Source of the DNA: Mycocentrospora acerina | Lineage: Eukaryota; Ascomycota; Dothideomycetes; Pleosporales | Reading direction: 5' to 3' | Assembly (NCBI GenBank): GCA_022701365.1 | Contig: JAKUHH010000395.1 | Span: 799,734 to 863,733 of the forward strand | DNA length: 64,000 nucleotides | In this document: positions 43,759 to 53,105 of the stretch, one piece after another | Position numbering within the stretch: the first letter of the stretch is position 1 | Layout of the letters: the number at the start of each line of letters is the position of its first letter | Made by a program: the position numbers and the translations under genes | The notes under the pieces: generated by a model | Seen by the model: only the letters and a program-made list of their open reading frames with translations | Told to the model about the DNA's origin: nothing | The model's database searches: none

Positions 43759-45458
43759 ATGTACTTCTCAACGATGATGCTCCTTTTGTTCACACTTCTT
43801 GCTGGACTAGTCAACGCTCGATTCGTGGTATATGCAGATCAGTTAGTCACTTCATTCTGACACATATGTTTACCACTCATTCTGCTTCAGATGGCACCCA
43901 ACACGTCCAACTAGTCCCGAGGATCGTGCTGGTATCGATCATATCATCCTTGCGTTCGCCATGGCCAACGATACTGCTACGTTTCAACCCAAGGTCCCCG
44001 TTTCCGTCATCCGGTCTGAGTTTCCCTCTGCCAAAGTGATGAGTAAGTATCAACCGTGTACGAGAAGCACATTTTGAGTACACTAATTCAAGTTTAGTCG
44101 CGGTTGGTGGTTGGGGAGATGATGTTGGGTTTGCCGAACTTTCGAGGACAGTCGCCGGCATTGAAAATTTCGCTAACGGTGTCGCGACTATGCTTGCAAA
44201 AACGGGAGCTGATGGTGTGGGTATGTGTTCAGTCTACAGTTATGATTTTGGGCAGTGAGTTAACGAAGAAGACATTGACTGGGAGTATCCGGGCGGAAAC
44301 GGAGCCGACTACAAGCAAGTCCCAAACTCAGCCAAGGCCTACCAAGTCGATGCGTACCCTAGGCTTTTAAAGGCGACTCGTGCCGCCATTGGAAATGACA
44401 AAGTTCTATCTATTGCTGTGCCAGGAAGGAAAGGCAAGAACACGAAATGTCTCTAGTAATAGTCTAATCTAACGTACACTAGAAGATATGATGGCATACA
44501 CATCCACGACGGGTCCCCAAATTTGGCCCTACATTGACTTCATCAACGTAATTTTCTCCAATTATCTCCACTTCCAAGTTAACACTCTCAGGTGATGACC
44601 TACGACTTCGTAAACCGCCGCTCCAACAAAACCCAACACCACACCTCAATCACCGACTCCATCACCACCATTGAAACATACATCTCACTAGGCGCACCCC
44701 CTTCAAAGCTAAACCTCGGTTTTGCCTACTACGCCAAATACTTCACCGTCGCCAACCCATCCTCTTGTCCTACCGCTCTCAATTGCCCTCTCCTCCCCGC
44801 AGAAGACCCTACCACAGGAAAGGACCGCCTCACATCGGGGGCCTGGACCTTTGAAAAATCCCACATGCAGTCCGTAGACACCACCTCTCTAGCCATTTCC
44901 TCAGACGGAACATGCGGCCCAGAAAAGGGTACAAGATGCGCAATGGGTTGCTGCTCGCAGTACGGGAACTGCGGGACAAGTCTTGAGCACTGTCGTGGGG
45001 CATGCTGGCACGCTTTTGGAACAGGGTGTGAAGATGCTGATGTTGCGGCGAGTTGGCAAGATGCGCTCCGATATGGGGTTAGGGATGAGGAGGCAGGGGG
45101 ACAGTATTATCTAGATGGAGGGAGGTCCTTGTTTTGGACATGGGATACGAAAGAATTAATATCGAGGAAGTTTGAGGAGATTGTGAGGAGGTATGGGTTG
45201 GGTGGTGTTATGGCGTGGAGTTTGGGGGAGGATAGTGCGGATTGGGAGAGGGTGAAGCAGATGGCGGGGGAGGCGGGGAGGCGTAAGGCTGGGTTCGTAG
45301 GGAATGGTGAGGGAGAGAATGTAGCGATTTCCATTGACGACAAGGAGGTGTTTGGTGTTGAGGTCGCCGACGAGAGCGGTCAGACGGACAGTGGGGTCGA
45401 CTGTGGCTTTTCATCGACACACAGTCTATCACCTCAGACACGACGTATCCGTCGCTGA
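43759..45458 (+). CDS. secreted GH18 chitinase with CBM18 domain; apparent frameshift
   Basis: Predicted chitin hydrolase of about 483 residues. Exons: 43759-43841, 43891-44042, 44098-44220, 44272-44434, 44483-44547, 44592-45458; introns 44-55 bp. Signal peptide MYFSTMMLLLFTLLAGLVNA. The GH18 active-site motif DGVDIDWE is intact and split by intron 3; the barrel strands AVGGW, LSIAVPG, FINVMTYD and GGVMAWS are recognisable. A CBM18 chitin-binding module (CGPEKGTRCAMGCCSQYGNC and following Cys) is inserted before the last barrel strands. Two oddities: intron 4 (44435-44482) starts with GC, and exon 4 has four A's at 44400-44403 where three are needed, shifting the frame before LSIAVPG. A weak donor at 44404 could restore frame by removing that strand. 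Either a sequencing error, a recent null allele or unusual splicing explains this. Confidence 0.8.
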
Positions 45459-47058
45459 CTCACTGGTATCTGAAAATCCACCAGCTCCAGCCAGCAGTGC
45501 ATATTCACCGCGGTAGGCCAACCTGACATCAGGAAAGAACCTCGACACTGTAGTTGATGGGTCGGAGAGAGGTGAAGTCTGAGTTCTTGAAGTGTATAGA
45601 TAGACGGACATATCTAAGTGTTTGTCAATGAATGGTCACCCTATGCCTGTAGTAATTTTTTCCATTCTTGATGTATCCTTCAATCTGGCTGTGAAAAAAT
45701 AGTCCCATACTATCCGTTTAATCTAAACCTTTCACGCGGTCGTCGTCACATACGCAGGATCAACTTGGGAGGATACCCCTTTTTACGTCTATTTATTTAC
45801 TGATCGTCTACCGAACTACTCCTTTACCTATTCTGGTGTCAAGACACTGACGTGGTAATAAAATTAGTGTTGTAAGCTATTGTGTATTTCTACTTTATTG
45901 TCTCTCTTTCCGCGCCTTGTGAATGTACGTATATGTGTATATCTCTAGTGTTGCTGAGAATTCAAATTTAATCCATCTCATAGATAAAAAAAAGTATCTG
46001 GGCGAAAAAGGTGGGAGAAGAATTGGAAAGTCAGATGATGAACAGCTGAGAAGTATGCTGCGTATACACCTTTTTATTTTTTTTGGTAAAGCTGGTAGGT
46101 GAGATTGTTATATGTTGTGTGTGTGTTTGATTCTACTTGTATTGTTTCACATCTTCTTTGTTTTTTTTTTAATTAATTTACTTGCCCTTTTTTGTTTTCC
46201 ATGTTTTTAGTAACTTCAAGCATGAGCATGTGGACGTGGATGGAAAGCCTTTCATTTCTTGCTTTCTGCTTGTCTTGTCTGGTCTTGTCTGATTAAGAAT
46301 ATGAATGGACTGACGAGGAAAATAGATGGAGAGAACAAGAGAGTGTAAGTACATATGCACGCACAGTAGAGGACGACAAGGCGAGGATAAACGTGGAGAA
46401 TATGTCTAATGTTTTTCTTTCACTACTATTTAATATTAAAAAAAAGTAGTTATTAGGGATATTAAGTGGGGAGGGATGGAACTACACACACATACATACA
46501 TACATACATACATACATATGCAACACAACACAAGAAGAAAGAACAAGACATTGAAAATCTTCTAATAATAATTACTAAGATCAACTAAACCAACTAACCT
46601 ATGCAATACTTTAATCAAACATTGAACATTGAATTTTTCCCTTTCCCATTTCATTCTCATCCCTCTCACCTTTCTCAATTAAAAAAAAAGAAGTACAAAG
46701 GGTAGACAAGAGAAGGAGAAAAAAAAAGGGAATAAAAAAATTAAAAATTCAAGGTAGAGTACATGATAATTATTCTTTAAATCTTCTTCTTAATCTCTTC
46801 TTCTCCATGTTCATCTTCTTCATCCTTCTCTCTGTAAGCTTCCTCGTTTGTCCGTCATAGTCATAGTCGTAGTCATAGTCAAAGACTGAACTGAACTGAA
46901 CTGAACTGAACTAAACTGAACCGAACCGAACCGAATACGACTTTCCTAATCAAACCACCACCCTTGTTCCAAACCACTATACAAACACATACATAGAGAC
47001 ATCAATCCAATCCAATCCAATCCAATCCAACCAAGTGATGCAAAGTTTCAACACACTT
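45459..47058. other. AT-rich intergenic with microsatellites
   Basis: Convergent 3' flanks of the chitinase (+) and CCDC47 (-) genes. It contains (CATA)n at 46486-46518, (TGAAC)n degrading to (CCGAA)n at 46885-46935, and (TCCAA)n at 47004-47031, ending 28 bp from the CCDC47 stop. No gene is seen. Confidence 0.55.
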
Positions 47059-48622
47059 TTACGCCTTGACAGTGCTCTTCTTCATACCCTTTCTCGCCTG
47101 CTTCTCCCTCTCCTTGTCGAGAAACTTGCGCTGCTCATCGGCACTCAGTCTCCCCAGCTTGGCGTCGCGCTGCTCCTTCTTGAGCTTGTCGGCTGCCAGC
47201 TTCCTCTCCTCGGCCTTTTCGTCCTCGTCGAGCTTGCGGATCTTGGCAATTTGCTCGTCGCGGGTTTGCTTGATGCGGCGCAGGGCCTCGGGGCGGAAGT
47301 GGGCGGCCGAGACGAGTTGGTCGGGCAGGCGCAGGAAGTAGGAGAAGAGCGGGAGGGAGGCGGTGTAGTCGGAGGAGAGCTTAAGGGAGAGGCTTATGCG
47401 TTTGCGGGGCTTGGTCTCGTCGAGGCTAGATGGGGTTAGTGGGAACAATGGAGAGAATAATGTGGTTGATTGGAGGGTGAATAGGGATGAATCAGGAGAG
47501 TAATGTGATTGATGGGAAGGTGAATAGGGATGAATGGAGGGTGGATGTAAAAAAAAACGTACGTCTTGGGCTGGTCCAAGGGCTGGTCACTAACAACAAT
47601 AGCCTCGAAGCTGTCTCCCGCATCATTAATGGCCTTGATGAGCTCAGGCGTAAGCAGCAAATCAGTAACCTCTGCGCTCTCGCTCATGACGGTGGTCCAG
47701 ACGGGAAGCTTGGCGTGGTCGCGGGTGGTGGTGAGAGACAGGTCGTAGCGCTCCTCGCGCAGACGCTTCATAATGTCCTTGTGCACAACGGCAAAGACGA
47801 AGCCGTCAAAGGAGCTGTTGGGCACCTTTTTGGCGTCCGTCTTGCCGTAGCCGGGAGCGACCTTGGCCTCTTGGCCGTCAAAGACGTACGAGGTGGCCTC
47901 CATGCGCTCAATGGGGGCGGGGAAGCTCTCAATGAACATGGGGACGAGGTACTCGCCAAACAGCATAAAGGGGTTGAAGCGCTTCAGCAGGGTCAACTTG
48001 ATGTCGACAAAGGCGACGTTCTGGCGGCCCGAGGCATACGTCTGGTACTCGTCGGCCTTTTTCTCACGAAGCAGATTGTCCGGGTTGGTGGCGTCGTCAA
48101 TGGCCTTTTGGGTGACGGCGGCGTCGTCCTCGGGCGAGATGCGGGGGCGGATGTAGCCGACCTGGGCGAACTCGTGCTGCAGGACGGGGGCGTGGGCCTT
48201 GATCCACAGCCTGGCCTTGCTGCGGTTCTTCTTGGTGCCCAGGAGGTGGACGAGGACAATGGCGACGAGGAAGGGCAGCACATACATTTCCACCTTGAAG
48301 TCGTCAATCGTGGTGCGCTCCCACACGCGGTACCATGCCGTGTATGGGGGCGCGCCGACAGCGGCGGCCGTGGGAGCTATCGAGGGCGCCGACGACGAGT
48401 ACGAGATGGCTGCGGGCGAGGGGTCAGGGGCGCCTGCATAGTCTGCAAAGTCTGTCACGGGATGTCAGCGACGTGATGTGGTAGTGTTGGTAGTGTTGGT
48501 AGTGCTGAATTGTTGTTGTTGCGCATGCAGACGATGCAGAGGGGACACATACCATCATCACCCGCGACCTTGACCTGCGCCGGCTTCTGCCCGCCAAACA
48601 AACCCTTGACAAAGTCGGCCAT
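47059..48622 (-). CDS. CCDC47 (DUF1682) family ER membrane protein
   Basis: 441 residues. Animal CCDC47 is part of the ER PAT complex that helps insert multispanning membrane proteins; the fungal role is inferred from family. Exons 48622-48553, 48451-47563 and 47425-47059; introns of 101 bp (phase 1) and 137 bp (phase 2, with CACTAAC branch before CTAG). N-terminus MADFVKGLFGGQKP; a single membrane segment at about residues 73-92 (EMYVLPFLVAIVLVHLLG); a cytosolic domain with RFNPFMLFGEYLVP and SSFDGFVFAVV; and a highly charged C-terminal coiled coil from about residue 370 (RRIKQTRDEQIAKIRKLDED) ending with KKSTVKA. The domain order and coiled-coil tail match the family. Intron 2 is open and read-through would add an unrelated tail. 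Confidence 0.9.
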
Positions 48623-49147
48623 GTTGCGTGATGACCTCAATCTCAATCGACGGCTGTGATTGCGGTTGCAGTTGCGGTTGCGGAAGCAGAGAGCTAGAGG
48701 CCACGAGCGAGGAGTGCCTCAAAGGATCTCGGCTCAATGTGACGTTAGCCTCGAGAGTATTAGCACTAGCACCAATGTGGAGGGGCTTTGGGCTTGGATG
48801 GGGGGAGAGCTCGACTGGTTGGCTGGCAGCTTTGTCTTTTTGCCATGGCAAGGTAATTTGGTCACGTCACATTGGAGGAGCTGCTTGCTGGAAACGAAAA
48901 AAATTGCTTGGGTATGATGATGGCGATGATGATGGTGATGATGCGAGGAGAATATTGTGTCACGCAATGGCGGTTTGTGCGGCCAGTCTTTGCAACAAGG
49001 CGGACAAAAGAAACAATGTATAGTATAGTATGGTATGCAGGCTCTGTTGACTGTCTGTCTGTCTGTTTATACACGGGCGCTGGCACAGACTCGCCTATGC
49101 TGCCCTAGCCTGGATATCTGTTCTTGCATTGCACTGCATGGCCCAAT
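48623..49147. other. intergenic between two minus-strand genes
   Basis: Holds the CCDC47 promoter and the COX7a 3' flank. A GATGATGGTGAT run at 48918-48943 and a (CTGT)n run at 49050-49067 are the only notable elements. Confidence 0.5.
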
Positions 49148-49652
49148 CTAGTTCTTGCCGAACCACGTCTTGTGTCCCTGCACAGTCAATTAGTCGGGCT
49201 GTCGTCCCACACGGGCGATTCGAGCAAACTCACAAGGAAGAGACGGGTCATCATGTACATGCTGGCGCCGAAGCTGGTGAAGAGCAGCGTCTGGTACATT
49301 GGGATCATGTACCTGCCGCGAGCCTGGAGAGCCGTTGGTCAGCATTTTCCTCTTCTTCTACTTTTCCTGCATCATCTTCTTCTTCATGGTCTTCTTCAGA
49401 GGTCGTCCCTCGCATGCTCCTCTGACTGGACACGCTATCCGCAGCCTCCTCCCCGCAAACAACGCACCTTTTGCCAGGTCCTCAGACCATCGTGCTTCTG
49501 GAACTCGCGCTGGTATTGGGGAACATTGTTCTCGCGGAAGACCCAGCTGCAGGCTGTCAGTACCGGGCGAGTCTAGGGAGCGGCAGCCGGCGCGGGGCGT
49601 GTGTCGGGGGCGCGAGGGCATGCGCAGCTGCAGGGCAGACGTACCCTGCCAT
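49148..49652 (-). CDS. cytochrome c oxidase subunit 7a-like protein
   Basis: 68 residues assembled from four exons: 49652-49645 (8 nt), 49546-49468, 49323-49234 and 49177-49148, with introns of 98, 144 and 56 bp. The phases agree (2, 0, 0), and the product reads MAGWVFRENNVPQYQREFQK, then HDGLRTWQK, one hydrophobic segment (PMYQTLLFTSFGASMYMMTR) and a GHKTWFGKN end. The pattern Q-x-x-FQ-x-x-DGL-x5-K, followed by one membrane helix with YxxT...G...Y, matches the COX7A family of inner-membrane complex IV subunits. There is no cleavable presequence, as in many such small subunits. The tiny first exon makes the gene invisible as a single frame. The family assignment is by pattern and could be another small inner-membrane protein. 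Divergent to the PPR-like gene. Confidence 0.68.
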
Positions 49653-49965
49653 TTTGAAGAGTGGAGAGGTGTTGGAGCGGTGTCGCGGGGGCAATGGGTG
49701 GTTTGGTTTGGTGCGGGTAGTGGTGCTGAGGTCGAATGATGCGGCCTGCCAGGTCGGGCGCCAAGCCTGACAGTCACGTGGGCCAGCCGCTTCGAGACGC
49801 AGCCGTTGGACGGTGGCTGTGGCTGTGGCTGTGGCTGTGGCGTGTGGCCGTGGATTGTAGACTCTGCCCCGTCGACCGAGACTCTACCTTCTGGACTGTA
49901 GACTCTGCCCTCGCCCTCGCCTCGCCCTCGCCCATGGACCTCTTCACTGCCCGCCTGCCCTGTTG
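49653..49965. promoter_or_regulatory. 313-bp divergent promoter region of COX7a-like and PPR-like genes
   Basis: The start codons of the two flanking, oppositely oriented genes are only 313 bp apart, so they must share control sequence. It contains (GTGGCT)n at about 49812-49842 and CTCGCC repeats near 49905-49932. No TATA box is obvious. Confidence 0.6.
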
Positions 49966-52584
49966 ATGCCACCGGCCCTAGACCGGCTCCTTGCCAGCCC
50001 GTCTGCCCTGCGACTGCTGCGCCCGGCCACTGCCTGTGCCTGTGCCTGTACCTACGCCCACACACATACCCACATCTACACCCACACATATACCCATACC
50101 CGCACCCACACCCACACCCACACCCACACCCATACCTACACCACACACTCGACTGCTGCACCCCCCCGGCCCAGGCACGCGTGGCGCAGATGGAAGGACG
50201 CCGCCGCCGACATTGTCCACCGCGAAGAGGTGCTGCGCTTCCTCCAACAGGACGACGCCCCCGCCACTCGTGACCCAGGCCAAGATGCACTGGAAAAAGG
50301 CAGGGACGATGCATCGTGGGCTGCCGAGCTCGCGCACCAGGAGAGGCTGCATGGACTGCATGGCATCCAATCCGCATGGGACGCCCGTCGCAAGCACGGC
50401 TTCAACCTGCCCACCACCATCACCACCACCAACGCCCACGCCGGCTTTCTGTGGGCGACCTTCATCAAGCACCCAGACCTCGTGGTACCCGTCATAGACC
50501 ATGCTGCCGACCTGCTCAGCGAGACTGGCCAGCTGTACCCTCGCCTGTACGAGCTGGTCATGGGCTACTGGCTTCCCCGCAGACAGCCAGCTGCCCTCGA
50601 CTACCACCACCACCTGCTAGTGAAGCTGGGCTTGAGGAAACTCCCGCTAAAGCATCTGGCTCGCCAGGGGCAGTCCCACCTCACTCTCTCGGCATACGAG
50701 GCCCTGATACACATCTACCGCCAGAGCAACGAGCGGAACCTGTACGACGACGTAGTCCTGCCGCTCATCGAGAGGGGCCACATCCCCATGGCTCGGCGAT
50801 GGCACAACCTGTGCGTCTTTAGAAGTGACCTTCCCTCCACCACAGCTGCCTCCCATCCCGTCGTCCAGATATTCACAGCTGAGGCTTCCGTCATCTCCAA
50901 CCCCAGGCCCCTCGTCGACCCTACCAACACCGCACAGAGAACGAGGCGCAGCAAGTCCAGGTACAACGACGAGCTTATGCGCCGACTTCTAGGACGTGAC
51001 ACGGCACCTGTGCGCTTCGAAGACTCGTTCTGTGCTCGCATGTTTGCAACCAGGGCCATTCCGCCAGAGTCAGTCATCAGGGGCCTTGCCATGGTAGGTG
51101 TCAACGAGATTGGGCCTCAGGCAGTGCTCGCCATGGCCATTCGTACTGAACCTATAACGGATCTGCCACAAAGGTTTGCCGAACTCAGGGCGACGGGCAT
51201 CGCGCTTCAAGGAAACGTCTTCATTCTGGCTGTCGAGAAATTCGCCATGGAACAGAAGTGGGACCTGGTCCGCAGCATGCTCACCAGCGACCAGCACCCT
51301 GATGTTTTTGGAGACGCACACGTCCAGCGTAAATTGCTCAACTTTTATCTCGACAACGAAGATTATGTACAGGCGCAGCGTACACTTGCTGTTCTTACCC
51401 TCTTCCACAGCGACCCCAACCATGAGGCATGGAATCTGTTGCTGCAAATCTACATTCAACGCTCCGGTCCCGATCGCATTGTGGAATACCTCCACGACAT
51501 GCGTGCTCAGGGCGTCATGCTCACATCTGAATCAATTGTAGCCATCAAGAGCCTACTTCGACCTCGCCAGCGGGGCCACAAGCCAGGCAAATCTACCAAG
51601 GGCGGGTTCGATGACCTGCGCTTCGTCTCTCGCATATTCATCATGATCCTCGAGTCTGGCATGGCGCCCATCTCACCTGCTGCATGGCGCGAGATTATTC
51701 GTCGCTTCGGCATGTCTGGACGCTTCAGAGAACTCCGACGCCTCCTGCTCTGGCTCTTGTGCTGGTACGCACCACGAAGCAGCAGGCAGTTTGCCGACCT
51801 GCCCAAGTCGCCCTTTCTCGACACTGCAACCGAAAAACTACGCGCCGCATTTCCACAACAAAACTACTACTTTCACTTCCCGGGTTCCATTGAACAAACC
51901 CAGAGCGAACTTCACCCCATCCGACAGCTCTTCCGTCCCTCACTATTACAAGGTCTGGTCATCTGGGGCTTCAAAGCGGGCCTTCTTCCCAATGCGCATC
52001 TCGAGCAGTCCATGTTCCACCCTCCTCTCGAGAAGAAACACTATCGCCATCGACTCCTCAAAGCACAAGCACTCCATCGTCTACACTGGAGCGAAGGCCT
52101 CCGAACAGTTGTTCAGCTCCGCGACCTAGGCCTCAACGTCTGGCGCGACAATGTCGTCAAGGCACTACAAGCGCAGCTGATTGTCCTATTCGGGCGAGGC
52201 CATTCCAGCAAAAAGGAGAATCGTGTCATGGAAAATGTCAACAACATACCCTACACGAGCTACATTCGAGAGATTAACCAAGTCTGGGGAACACCCCTCT
52301 TACAAGAACCCCATCTTCTTGGAACCAGCAGGTTACACGCAAATATGTGGCACCCACGGCTGCGCAGGAAAATTGACGGGAGAGGAAGTATCAACCTTGT
52401 CGAGGTGTTGGGAAGGGAGTGGCAGAGCCATGGAGATGTTGATATAGCGGAAAGAGGAGGTGAAGATGCATTGATGGAGTTGCAGCGCTCGTTTGCAGCG
52501 CAGGAAAAGGCGATACATCCAGACTTTCGGTCTGCACTGACGCATGATAAGGGAGTGCAGGATGGAAGTAGTTTTACGCGTTGA
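49966..52584 (+). CDS. pentatricopeptide-repeat-like mitochondrial protein
   Basis: 872 residues, single exon. Degenerate helical hairpins of PPR type recur, for example HLTLSAYEALIHIYRQSNER, NHEAWNLLLQIYIQRSGPDR followed by IVEYLHDMRAQGVMLTSES, and ISPAAWREIIRRFGMSGRF. Fungal proteins of this kind act in mitochondrial RNA handling or translation; the RNA target is unknown here. The N-terminus (RLLASPSALRLLRPA) is Arg/Leu-rich without acids, as in a mitochondrial presequence, and is followed by a Thr-His repeat from a hexanucleotide array (listed separately). The first ATG in frame is at 49966. The C-terminal 130 residues are charged and contain REINQVWGTPLL. Shares its promoter with a complex IV subunit gene. 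Confidence 0.78.
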   Translation: MPPALDRLLASPSALRLLRPATACACACTYAHTHTHIYTHTYTHTRTHTHTHTHTHTYTTHSTAAPPRPRHAWRRWKDAAADIVHREEVLRFLQQDDAPATRDPGQDALEKGRDDASWAAELAHQERLHGLHGIQSAWDARRKHGFNLPTTITTTNAHAGFLWATFIKHPDLVVPVIDHAADLLSETGQLYPRLYELVMGYWLPRRQPAALDYHHHLLVKLGLRKLPLKHLARQGQSHLTLSAYEALIHIYRQSNERNLYDDVVLPLIERGHIPMARRWHNLCVFRSDLPSTTAASHPVVQIFTAEASVISNPRPLVDPTNTAQRTRRSKSRYNDELMRRLLGRDTAPVRFEDSFCARMFATRAIPPESVIRGLAMVGVNEIGPQAVLAMAIRTEPITDLPQRFAELRATGIALQGNVFILAVEKFAMEQKWDLVRSMLTSDQHPDVFGDAHVQRKLLNFYLDNEDYVQAQRTLAVLTLFHSDPNHEAWNLLLQIYIQRSGPDRIVEYLHDMRAQGVMLTSESIVAIKSLLRPRQRGHKPGKSTKGGFDDLRFVSRIFIMILESGMAPISPAAWREIIRRFGMSGRFRELRRLLLWLLCWYAPRSSRQFADLPKSPFLDTATEKLRAAFPQQNYYFHFPGSIEQTQSELHPIRQLFRPSLLQGLVIWGFKAGLLPNAHLEQSMFHPPLEKKHYRHRLLKAQALHRLHWSEGLRTVVQLRDLGLNVWRDNVVKALQAQLIVLFGRGHSSKKENRVMENVNNIPYTSYIREINQVWGTPLLQEPHLLGTSRLHANMWHPRLRRKIDGRGSINLVEVLGREWQSHGDVDIAERGGEDALMELQRSFAAQEKAIHPDFRSALTHDKGVQDGSSFTR
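50046..50146 (+). repeat. coding hexanucleotide repeat (CCCACA and variants)
   Basis: About 100 bp of ACCCAC/ATACCC/ACCCGC units, reading Thr-His-Thr-His with occasional Tyr, Ile and Arg, located just after the presequence-like N-terminus of the PPR-like protein. The same block keeps an open frame on both strands. Confidence 0.88.
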
Positions 52585-53105
52585 ATGCATTCATCTATTG
52601 AAAAATGAAGTTTTTTTTAAACACTTTTACTTTTTGGCGAATCAGTGATTGAGGGATTCGCGTGATGTTAGTCCTGTCCTGTCCCGTCTTGTCCTGTCTT
52701 GTTGAGGTGTGTGTGTGTGTGACTATCAATCCAAGACATGATGGCATAACAAACGCATGCCATCTATCCATCCATAACCATACATACTCCTTCTCACACC
52801 AAAAACGTAAGGCGAGAAGTGTATTTATATATACATATATTGTTAATGTCATTCGTATCTGCGCTCTACGGAGTGGAATGGGATGGAATGGAATGGAATG
52901 GGATGGGTGTATGCTCTCTCATTCACTCACTCACTCACATATTTACATGCTAGTAAACCCTCTCCCCTCCCCCCCCTTCACATATATTTTTTCTACATAT
53001 GCACCTGTTTAGCGAAAATGGACAAACAACATTATTATTTATATTTATATTCTTATTCACACTCGTATTCTTCCTTTCTACCCAAACACAAGACATGACA
53101 TGGCA
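52585..53105. other. convergent intergenic with pentamer repeats
   Basis: (CCTGT)n variants at 52670-52702 followed by (GT)n at 52707-52720, and (GGAAT)n at 52874-52907. Each lies in the 3' flank of a neighbouring gene. No coding sequence. Confidence 0.6.

Noticed and set aside
47487..48476. 329-codon plus-strand frame opposite CCDC47
   Set aside because: Antisense shadow; the minus strand has the domain, introns in phase and the coiled coil.
49358..50377. 339-codon minus-strand frame covering the COX7a/PPR promoter
   Set aside because: Crosses several better-supported exons and repeats; Gly/Arg/Cys-rich with a repeat-derived stretch.
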